The translations under genes were made by a program, and so were the position numbers. The notes below the pieces were generated by a model that was given only the letters and a program-made list of their open reading frames with translations, was not told where the DNA came from and did no database searches. Below, in pieces: positions 9,260-20,693 of a stretch of DNA of 64,000 nucleotides. The stretch lies in assembly GCA_948099385.1 (NCBI GenBank), contig CANUEZ040000165.1:5220501-5284500 (forward strand). Direction: 5' to 3'. Origin of the DNA: Fasciola hepatica. Taxonomy: Eukaryota; Platyhelminthes; Trematoda; Plagiorchiida; Fasciolidae. Every line of letters starts with the position of its first letter. The first letter of the stretch is position 1.

Positions 9260-10560
9260 GCTTAAGGATGTCCCGCGTTGAGGGTTTCGGGTTTGTCATC
9301 CACCAAGTCAGGTTTTTGTTTTGTGCAGCCTAGTGGGTGAAACATACTCGATGATAGATGACGATACTCACAGAAATGATAATGCAACTTATATATGTGC
9401 AAGAGCGCACCATAATACGAGGCAACGTCCGATTTATATAGAGGAACTATGAAACTAAGCGCAGATGAAGTTCTGCTTAAGAAACGAACAATATAATGGA
9501 TAACAGAGGAACAGCAGTTAGTTAGTTGTACGTGAGTAAATATCTCTGTATTTGTTGTGAATGGATGAAGGGGAAGCACATAAGGTGAAATCCTTGTGGA
9601 GTGGATGACACAGGTCTTCCAAACTTCTCTCGGAGGATCGTTTGCGCACTTTCTGATGGGGTGCAATAAAGTCTGTTAGAGATATACCACTTGTGCAGCA
9701 TAAGTGCTCAAAAGACCTGTTTGTTGTGTTGAATTAATTAACTTGAGATCTAAGGAAGAGGAATATCGTGTTCGTAACCAGTAACAGCAGAACATGTGGT
9801 TGTTGCATTTCATTTATTTGCGAGAATGTCAAAGCAACCCGACCGTAGCCCGCGAGCGGGCCACAAGCAAATACGTAATCAAGTGAGAAAGCGAGTAAAG
9901 GAGCCAAACTACATGTGCGCAAACGAGTAACTTTACTCAATACAAAGGAAGGTCGAGCGGTCAATAATGTCTGCGCTTAAGTATAACCAAAGAGTAATAC
10001 CAGGCAGGCGTATATCCGTATATGAAAGGGATATGCACTAGTGGCCTGCGCAGTTTGAGTGAGTTCAACCAGACACACCAACGCGAAGAACTACGGAGGT
10101 ACTACACAAGCAAGGACAAAACGTCGTGGTAGAATCATACGCCCATTACTTTCAGGCACATACAGAAACAGTTTTTTTCTTTTTTTGGTGAAAACACAAG
10201 CAATAAGTTCGAATCAAAGGAGATGTATACTGTTGCTTGCCGCTGTTGCTACTACTATTGATACCCTACATGCACCAATCAGAATTCCAGGCAAGTTTAT
10301 TTTAGATTGCCTATTCAGTACATTGCTGCAGATTTGTTTAAATCATCCAATATAGTTATTGCCACGTCATCAGATATGAGACAAAGAGGATGCACTCCAA
10401 CTTCCTTTTCGCGGGACAACATTTCAACCAGATAGAAATTGAAAACAACTTTCCCGACACAAATTTGAACACAGAAATCAATAACACGATGTATTCCGGA
10501 CCATTTCGCTGCATCTTCACTAGTGGATACTGCATTCACGGTGATCATTTATAAATGGGA
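9260..10560. other. No recognised gene; possible LTR-like promoter/poly(A) pair
   Basis: A 134-codon open frame on the minus strand (9262-9666) has no recognisable signature. On the plus strand a TATA-like ttatata (9434-9440) and an AATAAA (9665-9670) are about 230 bp apart just downstream of the Gypsy gag. That could be a decayed LTR, but no terminal repeat pair or second copy was found. From 9720 to 10560 nothing is recognised. Confidence 0.3.
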
Positions 10561-10625
10561 AATTGAATGCCCTCATGAGATCAATGGCAAAGTTACACAC
10601 ACATCTAATGATAGCAAAAAACACG

Positions 10626-11497
10626 TTACCAAGGAACGGCTAACGTAATTATCCATTCCCACTGCTTGCACAGTTGAGGGTGACGATGGTTAATTGCTAG
10701 TGCCTCCGCGAAACTCACTAATCGTTTGTTGTTTGTGACATAGTCAACGGTGAACGCCGTGCTCAGATTACCACAGTGAATTGTCTCCCACATGTGTTGC
10801 GTAATGGATGATTTGAGTGTTCCGCGTGCACTCGATGACGTCACTGATTGCATCTGTCCGCTCATTGTTCTTTGTAATCAAACCGGAATGTGTTCAGTCA
10901 TTCTATTACGCAATTGTATCTCCGTTCTGCCAATGTAGGTGGCTGAGCACCCACATCTTAACTGGAGAATGCAACTTGACTTGGCTTGAAGAGACAGCGG
11001 TTCTCTTGTCGATGGTAGTTTCATCCGGGAGGCGGTATAGGGAATGATGATCCTTGCAGCATAATACGTACGATTATCGGCACAGTTGGGGCGTCTGCTG
11101 TGTAGGGTATCAATGCCTTCACCTTTTTAAGGTAGCTGTAGGAAGGTCGTCACTTTTGGGACTGTGGTAACTTTCGTTTTGTGTGGAGATGGCTATGAGT
11201 GTTTGGATATCCGTTGGCTTCAAAAGTTTTGAACAAGGTACGGCACTCTTCTTCCAGCCTGTCAGATTTACATATTTCGCGTGCTCTGTGGAACATGGTA
11301 CGGACGAGGCCAAATTTATACTTTATGGGGGCAAGGCTGGTGAAGTGTAGATACTGTCCTGACCACGTAGTTTTGCGATGGATTAATTTTCGGATTGAGC
11401 CATGGTTTCGGCGGGTAATTTCAATATATGAGAATACGATGTTGCCTTTGTCTTCCCCGCTATTGGTTAGTTCAGTGTTTGGGTGTGCGGTGTTCAA
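10626..11497 (-). mobile_element. Penelope-like element no. 2: RT thumb plus complete GIY-YIG endonuclease
   Basis: From 11497 leftward this reads NSGEDKGNIVFSYIEITRR, IHRKTTWSGQYLHFTSLAP and LVRTMFHRAREICKSDRLEE. A KRK linker and a LP*KGEGIDTLHSRRPNCA segment follow, then SSCILQLRCGCSATYIGRTE with QLRNRMTEHIP (about 10960-10880). The C-terminus has TQHMWE, then GNLSTAFTVDYVTNNKRLVS and FAEALAINHRHPQLCKQ, and ends in LAVPW at the stop (10626). The endonuclease keeps its CxC pair, the YIGRT core and a downstream glutamate-containing helix. Only two stops interrupt about 290 codons, so this copy looks younger than the others. The RT palm with YVDD is absent: the left part is truncated at 11497, where an inverted copy of the element's own 3' region begins. 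Confidence 0.88.
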
Positions 11498-11499
11498 GT

Positions 11500-11672
11500 G
11501 ATGGAATCAGTGACGTCATCGAGCGATCGCGGAACACTCAAATCATCCGCTACGCAACACATGTGGGAGACAAATCACTGTGGTAATCTGAGCACGGCGT
11601 TCACCGTTGACTATGTCACAAACAACAAACGATTAGTGAGTTTCGCGGGGGCACTAGCAATTAACCATCGCT
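11500..11672 (+). mobile_element. Inverted fragment of the Penelope-like element 3' coding end
   Basis: The plus strand here repeats about 168 bp of the minus-strand element (10686-10853) with roughly 95% identity by eye. It encodes TLKSSATQHMWETNHCG, then NLSTAFTVDYVTNNKRLVS and ALAINHR. It abuts the 5' truncation point of the neighbouring element almost without a gap, giving a partial inverted dimer. Confidence 0.85.
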
Positions 11673-11699
11673 CCATGGAAAGTCTATATTTAAGCTGAA

Positions 11700-13040
11700 G
11701 GAGTACACTACAAATTCCATGATGATACTAGAGTAAAATATCAATTAGATATGCTGGATGTTGTGGATCACCTATATTTCGTCACGTTCCTTTTAGGTAT
11801 GCTGTGAAGTGCCTTGCGGTGAACCACGTGAAGGGTTAACACAATGCGCAAGTTATTCGAACATGTCAGTTTTACATCGCGAACTACAATTAAATAATGA
11901 ATGGGAATGGACCGGTACATAAGTTATTCATTGAAGTCTAAAAATATACCTTAAAAAGAGTAGTGCATGTGGGATAGGAACAGAGTGGTAGAATGATACC
12001 CTGAGGAATTTCTGTCGTTGAAAGCAGTGAAGACGTTGTGACCACGACCACGTGTTGACCATTCGCGATTGGTAAAGGGATCAGATAAATGACTACCGGT
12101 AGACAGCGGGCTACTATCCACACCTAATATATTTGGAATTCTTTTCTCGCTATACATTTGAATTCATCACTACAATCCCGACTGAAAATACTAGTAGCTG
12201 CACATATCCTACAGAATGAAAACAAAATATTGTGACATATTAAAATTAAATGGGACACTCAAGTGATGATAGCCAAGCTGACTGGACCAGTTTTTCTTAT
12301 CTCAGAGGACGTTCGATGCAATAGGTCTTTGAACACACAAGTCCAGAGTATTACATTACACGATATATCTTCCAGGTAGTGGGTGTGCACTCGCATTATG
12401 GATGCCTCTCTAGTACAATCCAGGGCATTTCGACGGAAAGAAAGTTGATTGTATGAACATGGTAACGCTGAGGATGATATGAGAGCCAGTTCAGTTTGCA
12501 CCCTTGGCGAAAAACCCGCCTGGACCACTGACCTTATCACACCTCATCTTCATTAGTACCCCATATACGTAGAAGGAATATATCACCTATGAACTCTTTT
12601 TTAGGATTAGCATGGAGCCTAGAACCATTATTCGACAATAAATACCGGCCAAGTCCGCTAATTTGCTTCTCTATCATCCGATTTTTGCGTGCACTTTTGT
12701 AACTGCTTTTATTATTTGCTTTGTGGTATTTGCTTTATTTTGCCTGCTAACAAGGTTTTAGTAGCACGTTGCGAAATCCGACATCTCCAGGGCGTGTGGA
12801 CATGGTTTTTCACTTTAAGTGGATTCCATCAACGGGGACCTCACGGGCAAACTACAGCCATTCTTCATTTTCGGTTTTTACTTTTTTGGTCAAGGTTTCT
12901 GTAGGTAATGGGGAATCGTGATTTCTTATCGAATTGAAATTCATGGGGTTTATTAATATAACAATTTAGTTTAGTTAATTTCAGATAACAAATGACCATG
13001 CACCGAGTGCAGTGTCTTTGGTTGCTATCTCCTGGGGGTA
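11700..13040. other. No recognised feature
   Basis: Only short frames in all six readings, with no repeat copy and no element motif identified. Probably intron or intergenic DNA. Confidence 0.4.
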
Positions 13041-13049
13041 ACTTCAAAA

Positions 13050-13820
13050 GTAATTAATGAAGTGGAAAAGAGTAGGAAAGGAGGAACAGGAGAACCACAC
13101 TAATGGAATAAAGTCGATGAAGAAATTTTTGAATGCAAGAGCGCCATTGATCGCGGCATCTAGTCGTATCCCTCAATATGTCTAACCATTGGGTGGGAGG
13201 GTCTCTTGGACCCCACCCAGGAAGTCTAACACGCCTTACTTGGCCAAGTCCACTGGTTAGGCTTTTCATACCTTTCTTCCGTATCATGGCCTGACCACCC
13301 TCACTCATCTTCCAGCCGGCACCTACCTCAGCAAACATAGCACTCCTTTGGATCCTGTCAGGGGACATGCGTGAAACATGTCCCAGCCATCTAAGCCTGG
13401 TCAGTTTAAGTGTTTACCTAATGATTTGACCTTTGAACCTAAGGCTTTCCGCCGAACCGCAGCCCTACTTACACGGTGTTCTCACCAGACTCGAGGAATA
13501 CAACGAAGATATCGGTGTTCGAATACCAACAATCTTCGTATGTCCTCCGCCTGCAGTGGCCCTGTCTCCGAAACATACAGAAGCATGGGCTTGACTGCTG
13601 CAGCGTACACTAGACCCTTGATAGGTAAACGGATGTCATGTGGACGCCGCAGATGATTCAGGTTGGAAAATGCCAAGCGATTCTTCTGTATACGCAGAGA
13701 CTCTTCATCCGATATCCGACCTCCGGGTGAGATAACAGAACTTGTCTACCACGTTTATAGTCTCTCCAGACACTGAAAGGTTTGGCTTGGGACCAGCCCG
13801 ACACTTCAGAATGACCGGTG
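13050..13820 (-). mobile_element. RTE-type LINE, C-terminal RT region and 3' end
   Basis: On the minus strand the reading gives PKPNLSVSGETINVVDKFCY, then a frameshift into SPGGRISDEESLRIQ and RLAFSNLNHL. PHDIRLPIKGLVYAAAVKPM, LLYVSETGPLQAEDIRRLL and VFEHRYLRC follow. The conserved 3' tail is WLGHV-like, then MSPDRIQRSAMFAEVGAGWK, LTSGLGQVRRVRLPGWGPRD and WLDILRDTTRCRDQWRS (13368-13120). This is the hallmark C-terminus of RTE/BovB-related LINEs of flukes (SLRIQKARLAF, VLLYG-ETWPLR, GWGPRD, QWR). Internal stops and a frameshift make it inactive. Homologous 3' tails occur at 27.4 and 52.7 kb. Confidence 0.85.
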
Positions 13821-14387
13821 GATTTACGAAAAGTTTTTTGGTTATGGAATGTGGAATGACCTAGATTTACGAAAGGACAAGTGGCACAGTTTCCCCACAC
13901 GAAGACCCGGGAGTTACTTTTTAGTAGTGCAAGTCCATTCTTCGTGGTATCAAATAGCGGTGTTCGTTTTTGTTTTGTAAGACTTCTGCGAGCTCATGTG
14001 CTTGCATTTCAATCAAAACATCAGCTACTCAGACCGTCCCAGTCGGATTCCGTGGGATGTATAAAAAGAATTTGAAAAACGCTTCTACTTATTGAGGTTA
14101 ACGCACAACTGAGATACTGCTGTCCTCTCCCGTCGCTTTGTTCGTCAAAATGCGAAACAAGTAAGGATCGGGAGAATTCTCATATATTTTAACGGGGAAG
14201 GAAGAAAGTTTCCTTGAGTGGGAGAAGGCAAATCGATGCAGAATGGGTGCGTTTTATCTATGTGTCATGTAAGCAAACCTGATGAGTAATTCAATGTCTG
14301 TCGATAGGTTTAAAGACCGATTCCTTAACAGGGACTAAGAAAAAGAGACTGATTAGCACTATATCGCACAATGTAAATTCCTAGTCA

Positions 14388-14850
14388 TATGTTCGGGGGT
14401 GTGTGTCCCATGCTCCGAAATGGCTACTCGCCTTGAAACCTCTCGAAATGCTTCCAAATGGCCGTGTGGATGCCATAGCCTCTGCTCAGGAAGACCTACC
14501 TACTGCCTTCTCGTGGCGCTGTTCCCACTAAAGTGAGAGCACGAAAAGGGAATGTCCTTAGCTCTGCACCGGGTTGGCTAACTGATGGTCAGTCTAGGGG
14601 AGATGGGTAAACCCTGATTCCGAACGAACCACGGGTGGCGTATGAGGAATACTACGGTGTGGTCCCAGGAATCTGTAGCCGATGGGTGTGCCAGGTCCTG
14701 AGAATGTTTTGCCTTATCCGAAGGACATATGAGTTGAGCTATCTGTCACCGGTCCGCAATGGGTTACGGACCCAAAGCTTCATCCCACTGTCTTGCGGGT
14801 TAATATTTGGACAGCTAATTGCTCCGGTTGTGGACCTTCAAGAAAACCAT
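14388..14850 (+). repeat. Interspersed repeat family A, copy 1
   Basis: About 430 bp match the reverse complement of 37570-38000 at roughly 75-80% by eye. Landmarks include ggggagatgggtaaaccctg (here) against gggttcggccatctccccta (there, opposite strand), the gataaggc box and the shared gggtgtgtgtc start. The copy is cut at its 3' side by a TA microsatellite. Short frames inside show no recognisable protein. It may be the 5' region of a LINE. Confidence 0.7.
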
Positions 14851-14853
14851 GTG

Positions 14854-14854
<1 letters not shown>

Positions 14855-14912
<58 letters not shown>
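14855..14912. repeat. (TA)n microsatellite, 29 units
   Basis: Fifty-eight bases of perfect TA alternation lie directly at the truncated end of repeat family A. Confidence 0.98.
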
Positions 14913-14915
<3 letters not shown>

Positions 14916-14989
14916 TGTGTCAACAGTGAAGCACACGAGAATTTACTCAGTATATGGCCCGAGCTTTGTAACTTAATCAAGGTATATCA

Positions 14990-17104
14990 GACCATCGGGT
15001 AATTGCACTAATTTGTTCAGTTTCCTTGTGTTTACGCTGATTCTTTGCCGCGCTAAGGTTGACTAAATTTGTGTGACCTTGGTTTCTAGAGTAGAAGACT
15101 CCGAGAAAAATAAGCCAACGATTAGCAAGGTATGAGAATACATTCAAACTGATCAACAGGACCAAAAAAAATTGCCCCAGGTTGTATTTAGATGCGATTA
15201 CCATCCGAATATTTTGGAGGAAGCCTTTGTTTCATCCAACATATTTGTCACGGTTGTGACTACTTGATAAGGTTAAGAGGAATTCTTTCATTATAGGAAG
15301 ATTTCGCGATATATGTAGTTTAAAATATTTTGTTAACGATGACTGTCAAACTCATCGGAAGAAGGGAATTCCAGTTCGCATGAATATGCGTTGGCTTCAA
15401 GGTCATTTGAGCACGCTTCGTTAATGGCTTATTTTGCTATCGCCATAGTGATGAGAAGATTCACTGAAACTGAATTTTCTCGGTACCACTATGAACAGGA
15501 TCAAAGTAAAACTAAAGAGGCCGATAATCAAATTTTTTTTTGCTGTATCTTGCCCAGAGTTTAACGCAAACAGAGTCACCAGTTATGGGATAAATAAAGA
15601 AAAATCTATCACAAGTACACATTTAGATGTAGAAGACCTAGCGAACTGAATGAATGTGACTATTTTATGTGCATTACCATAAAAAAAACAGTGTCAGATA
15701 TCCCTGTCCTTAGTCCAGCGCAAGAATATTCCCTGGCACTCTCATTCCCTGTTGAACATAAGGTAGTGGCAATTTTCAATGCGGCTGGTATCACATGATA
15801 TGATGGCTGCACAGTGAGCCCAACGCAGGAGGGCATATGTTAATTACTTCGGCGGATTCAAGTCACGAGGCACGTCATTTTTGGGATGGGTTTGTTTATC
15901 GTATGGGTTTTCGGTATGTGATGGGCCACAGAAGGATCAGAAAGTGTTATCTGGTGTAGTAATTCCCCGCGGAAAAATTATCTCGCCGAAAGTCGATGTA
16001 CCGTAAAAACCAACATTATCCATTAGGATTGGTATAAAGCGCTTTGAGCTTTATTGATAGACTTTGGTTAGAGACGCCTTGAATGTTGGGGAAATCTTTA
16101 CTGTTATGATTGGAAAAGTCCATGAATTTAATGAAACGAAGTCACCTTGGTTGGTATTACCTTTTCCGGATGAAGCTTCGTGCTCTGTTTTACGAGAGAA
16201 TTGTAAATAAATAGTCATACCGAACGGTTTGTCTATTAACTGCTCTCTGTAGTATTCGTAAAAGTATGCGCAAACTTCGATATCTAACTCATACAGTTAC
16301 CCTGGAATAGTGCACATTTGAACGTGATTGCAAAATTTTCTGTCTTAAAGAGAATAGTCAAAGGGTTACCTACACTGACCATTGTAGTCAAAAGTACATG
16401 TGGTGGTGCATAATATAAGGAATTTTTCATAATCATCATGGTGGAATCTATGCCGATCAGATTGTGAAAAATTTCGAAGAATAAAGGCAGACCAAATGTC
16501 TAGTGCCTTGTATAAACATTGTGTTCTGAATAATGTTTGGGTTAATTCAACGTAAAAAACTTGTTTCATTTTCCCTCAGAGGCTCTTGTTCCGTCATAGT
16601 TGCGGCCCACTGGTAGTGGCGAAAATACGATTTTGCCTGAACTTTCAGCAAAGCTATTCACCGCATCCAGGCAGACCACAAAGGTTATTGTCCTAAAACA
16701 TCGTCACTGCAGGCTAGTTATAGTACATGTAAAATTATGTAGTTCTGCTCTAAAGCTGTCGTGTACGAGCACGGGATTGCTTATGGAACACTCGTACACA
16801 TCAGTATCGACAATAACTATATATAGATAGATGGGAAAATTTAGAATTGTTCCTCTTTGCTGGCTATCAGGTACACAGAAAGCATGACTTAGATATCAGG
16901 AAAAGTGGTGTTTGAAGCTGAATCTTTTCCCCATACCACTGTTTATGCAGTCGAATGTTGTGTCTGTAGATTCCACCTACAAAATGATTACCTGAAGTAT
17001 TTTTTGATGTGCATGTCTCTGAAACAGAGTTCATTCCCATTACTGCAAAGAAAACAGGTGGTCTGTGGAGCATTAAATCTAATGCCTCAGAAAAATGTTA
17101 GAAT
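14990..17104. other. No recognised feature
   Basis: AT-rich sequence with only short open frames (up to 76 codons) on both strands. None resembles a known family, and no repeat copy was detected. Confidence 0.4.
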
Positions 17105-17175
17105 GGGCTAGACGAATCGGTGTGTCACTGAACTACACGAACTGGAATCGAACCAGCGACCTTTTGTAGTGAACC
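17105..17175 (-). repeat. tRNA-derived B-box fragment (SINE remnant)
   Basis: On the minus strand ggtcgctggttcgattccag carries a canonical B box (ggttcgattcc), but no matching A box or acceptor stem is present. Confidence 0.45.
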
Positions 17176-17179
17176 CCAG

Positions 17180-18100
17180 AAATATAAATTTCGGCTTTTT
17201 TCCCTCTCCTTAACTTCCAGAGGTGAAGTCTTTGAACAAATCAATCAACGCGAAGGACTTCCAAGGTGAAACTCCATCTGGCCAAAACTGACTGTCACTG
17301 TTTTTAGGATGAATCCTGGGCATACACTTTGACTGTTTACCCTTGTGTCATTCTGTATGCGTCGTGACCTGGCGAATATCCACGCTGGTTAGTGAATACT
17401 AGCCGTTGACTGTGCCTGTTATTGTGGGACGTTCATCGGGAATATTCCCGTCTGTTGTGCGTGTAATATTACGTTTTGAGCCACGAAGATATTGAGGCTT
17501 GTTGTGTGTGACACCAACATTACTATCCATTTCAGTCGATCTACGCCCGAGACGACTGTGTCAGATAATTCCTCATCCCGTCGGTTATACTGTGTAGTGT
17601 GAGACCGACAGTCATGTCGTTTACTCTCACGGCTACTATACCTTCCGCAAAATTACTGGTGAATTGTCCATTACCTGAGATTCAGGCCTTTTTTGCTAAT
17701 AATACATTCTGTTAACTGAATTTATCACTATGTTTACTTTATTCTTATACTGTAGTAGGAAATCGTAAACTGTTTGTAGAGATTCGTCATTCAAATTCAG
17801 AGCTCATCTCACCATAAAAACCGTAAGAGTATGTTGCAGCTACTGCATCCCTAATAGTCATGATCGGAAATGTATATCCACCCATTTTCAACTGCAACAC
17901 GAAAGTGGGGTGCATTGTTGTAAGTGACACAATGAAACTGGTCAACCAAACTAATAGTACAGGTTATTTGTAATGAATTTGACCCCAATCGAAAAGTCAT
18001 CGATCATCGACGACTGTCCAGGTGACGGCTTGTCGTCATTTAAAGTCAGCGGTGGAAAGGGGCCACGACAGTGTTGATATGGAGCAAACCCTTCGGAATC
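17180..18100. other. No recognised feature
   Basis: No open frame of note. The stretch 17440-17640 is somewhat richer in GC than its surroundings, without terminal repeats or element motifs. Confidence 0.35.
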
Positions 18101-18103
18101 AAT

Positions 18104-18185
18104 CCGGTTAGCCTAGTCGTAACCTGATAACCCGTACGACACAACCTTGGGTTTGAGTCTCAGTTGAATTTCGGTGGATGTGACA
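18104..18185 (+). repeat. tRNA-derived SINE head
   Basis: A-box-like tagcctagtcgtaacctgat and B-box-like gggtttgagtctc lie about 50 bp apart. The copy resembles the one at 33371, including the ggtggatgtga / ggtggatatga continuation. Confidence 0.5.
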
Positions 18186-18189
18186 CAAG

Positions 18190-18391
18190 GATTGAACAGT
18201 TGCACAGTGATTTCGGGATTTTCGACGGTGATTTGGACGTTGATAGTGTATGATGACTCATTTGGAAAATACCTTGTCCCACCTACTGATTCTCTAGGTA
18301 CATTCTCCCAATAATATTCGATGATAGGACAGTTAGAACACGACAATTTTACCCTTCTTGCAGTAAACTGCGTAGTTCGTTTCTGTTCCAT
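18190..18391 (-). CDS. Unrecognised open frame, possible exon
   Basis: From an ATG at 18391 the minus strand encodes MEQKRTTQFTARR, then VKLSCSNCPIIEYYWENVP. A hydrophilic beta-rich stretch with INVQITVENPEITVQLF follows. The frame stays open to 18113, but its end overlaps a SINE copy, so any genuine coding part should stop near 18190. The CxxC...YxW arrangement is faintly like extracellular REJ/PKD-type domains, but that is a guess. No convincing splice pair was established, and it may be chance. Confidence 0.2.
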
Positions 18392-19138
18392 ATGACTACT
18401 CTCTGAGTTGACCGATTCCCAATATTATCATCTCGAATCTTTTCCGTATAAATTTGCTCAGTAATTCCCGCCCTATACGAATGTTTTCATCTATCATGAA
18501 TTATTTTTAATCCGATTATTACAACACAGATAAGTCAGTTTTTTTACCGAAGCCTGATGAATTGGTCAGAGCTGGACGTATTCAAAGCTTCGCGTGTATC
18601 ACATGACTACCGGACCGATGGAATCATGTTACATCAGCTATCCCCCATAATTGTTTAAAAATTAACATCAACTAATGGTTAGGGTTAAAAGATAATCCGA
18701 AGGTTGCTGTCACGACAGTCACTTTTCCGGTTACCAAAATGACTACTCATTGTTGCGTGCAACCACATGTTCTATCATTTGACTTGATCATCTGATGTTT
18801 CGCATTGAATCGGCTTAGTCATCCTGGATTCCCCCCCCCCCACTCTAACTCGTCTGCCTGCATGCCCGTAGGGACAGAATAGAATTCATTGAATGGATCC
18901 TATTTCGAGTCGCCCTTCATTTTCAGCAGAGTTCTTTGTTCTCTGTCAGCATGAAGCCAGTTGACTCCATCTCTTATACTATTATCAGTTGAAGACTGAG
19001 GACGAAAAACTCCAATTCTTCTTCACCCAACTCGATATTCACTCAGCCCCGAATAAAGATTGATGCTTCGGAACAAAGCTTTTTGAATTTGGTCGATAAG
19101 ATCGATGGATTCAGTGAGATTTTAGTTAGTCATTGCAG

Positions 19139-19318
19139 GTGTGGTTCTGGTTGGTTAAGTCATTTCGGCTCACATCACGTGAAGATGATGACACTGAACA
19201 TATCCGGATAATAATGGAACCTTTTTCAAGTACAGTGATGTTGTCACAAGAAGAAAGGAATGGTGAATATGTGTGTAATCTAGAACCATCTCAAATGGTG
19301 GTCGTTTCAAATCCGTGA
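19139..19318 (+). CDS. Candidate terminal exon of an unrecognised gene
   Basis: After an acceptor-like ttagttagtcattgcag (ending 19138) there is a 60-codon open segment reading VWFWLVKSFRLTSRED, then EHIRIIMEPFSSTVMLSQEE and YVCNLEPSQMVVVSNP, then TGA (19316-19318). The stop overlaps an AATAAA hexamer (19318-19323), which would be unusually close for a poly(A) signal. The composition is protein-like but I recognise no family, and no upstream exon was identified. Chance remains likely. Confidence 0.25.
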   Translation: MWFWLVKSFRLTSREDDDTEHIRIIMEPFSSTVMLSQEERNGEYVCNLEPSQMVVVSNP

Positions 19319-19670
19319 ATAAAACATTTTTGCTAGCTTGCTGAAAAAATTAAAAATACTGAAATGATTTGTCACACATCCACTAAACATAGACTGTCAG
19401 TAGAACCACTGCAAGAACACTTCAGTTTGACTGACTGACTGGCCTAGTGATTTTGTCACTTTCATCTCCTATTAAAGTGAGTTGAATAAAAACTTCGCAA
19501 CACTTTCCCAAGTCACTTGAATTAAGAACCGGGTTATAGCCTCTTGCATTATCCTCTGGTGAGATCTAACCAGTTATAAACGGAAATTCTACCAAATGTT
19601 TGATTTATGGTTATTTAGCTTTCGCCACGTGAATCTCTCTGTCTGAATTGGTTATTTTCAATGAAGAAGG

Positions 19671-19920
19671 ACCGGTGGTGTTCGAGTAGTTTAGACCGCT
19701 TAAATACTTCCTCGGAGGTCTGAGGCTCGAATCCCCGCTGTCACTGGTTTCTTTGGTGTTAGACAGTAATCCACTGTTGTCCGGCTCGTTACCACACCTG
19801 ACCTGCTGGGACCTAATGTGGTTCTCCACTCCAGATCTCATGGTCTGGTTACCGGTTATTCCTCATAGTGCAGTGGGCCTTCGTGGATATGGGGTACATA
19901 CCCCTTCCACTGCACTCATG
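19671..19920 (+). repeat. tRNA-derived SINE, near full-length copy (family S1)
   Basis: A head with accggtggtgttcgagtagt (A-box region, tRNA-Leu/Ser-like) and aggctcgaatccc (B box) is followed by a 180-bp tRNA-unrelated body. The whole 250 bp align with the reverse complement of 43130-43378 at about 75-80%. Shared landmarks are tagacagtaatc, gttgtccggctcgttacc, gggaccta, ggttattcct/ggttatcctt and gcactcatg. Confidence 0.85.
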
Positions 19921-20178
19921 CGCAAGCATCTAATAAAGAAAACTCTCATTACACTGAATGTAACGATACCAAAGTGTAATCTACCGACGTATTTTAGTTG
20001 AAAAAAGGAAGAAGCTACTATGCACCTTTAACGAGTCAAAAGCCGATGCTCTGTCATGGACTAATTGAAAAGAATTCAGATCTCTCTGGTCGAATAATTT
20101 TAGTGCTGGATTAACTCGATATGTTTTTTGACACAGATTGTGCATTTGCCCGTAATTCATTGATTTTGGTGGGAAAGA

Positions 20179-20600
20179 TTATGCCATCCTTTTTTGAGTT
20201 ATAGTGAAATGAGTTGTCACAATAAAAGTATTGAGTATGGATAATCTTATCTCTTTTGATTTATTATTACTACTGCAGCTGTTATTAATATTAATGTAAT
20301 TACTGTTATTATTATTAGTAATAAAGGGTTGAGCACATTTTGCAGTGGTTTTCAGCCGTAGAAAAATAAATGAAGACAAGTTCTACACGCTAAAATGAGT
20401 TAGCAGTTCAGGTGAGAATTCGTCCTTGCCTGTTAAACACGAGCGATGAATGGAACTACAGAAGTTTTGTACTACAATAATTTTGAAGTAAGGAGTCGAA
20501 ACATGGAACGGGTCAGTTGATGGAATTGGCTAAGAGAAAGGTTGGAATACATTGGGTGTGAACGGTCGGTAACGAGCTGTTCGGCAAATTCAATGGATGC
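20179..20600. other. No recognised feature
   Basis: AT-rich sequence with a short TTA/ATT-rich patch near 20260-20325. No gene or element is recognised. Confidence 0.4.
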
Positions 20601-20602
20601 CA

Positions 20603-20693
20603 ATATGTTATAGGTAAGTGCTTAATGTTCGGTAACACAGCGTTATCCGATAACGCTGTGTTACCGAACATTAAACACTCACCCATAACATAT
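20603..20693. repeat. 91-bp near-perfect palindrome
   Basis: Two 45-nt arms (20603-20647 and 20649-20693) are separated by one base. By direct pairing only three positions mismatch (20612, 20616 and 20621 against their partners), and all three could form G-U pairs in RNA or arise by transitions. The centre reads cgttatccgataacg. The flanks beyond the arms are unrelated. Confidence 0.95.

Noticed and set aside
9262..9666. 134-codon minus-strand frame
   Set aside because: No family signature, no poly(A) or splice support. It overlaps a possible LTR remnant.
14780..15002. Frames with Ile-Tyr repeats on both strands
   Set aside because: Created by the TA microsatellite.
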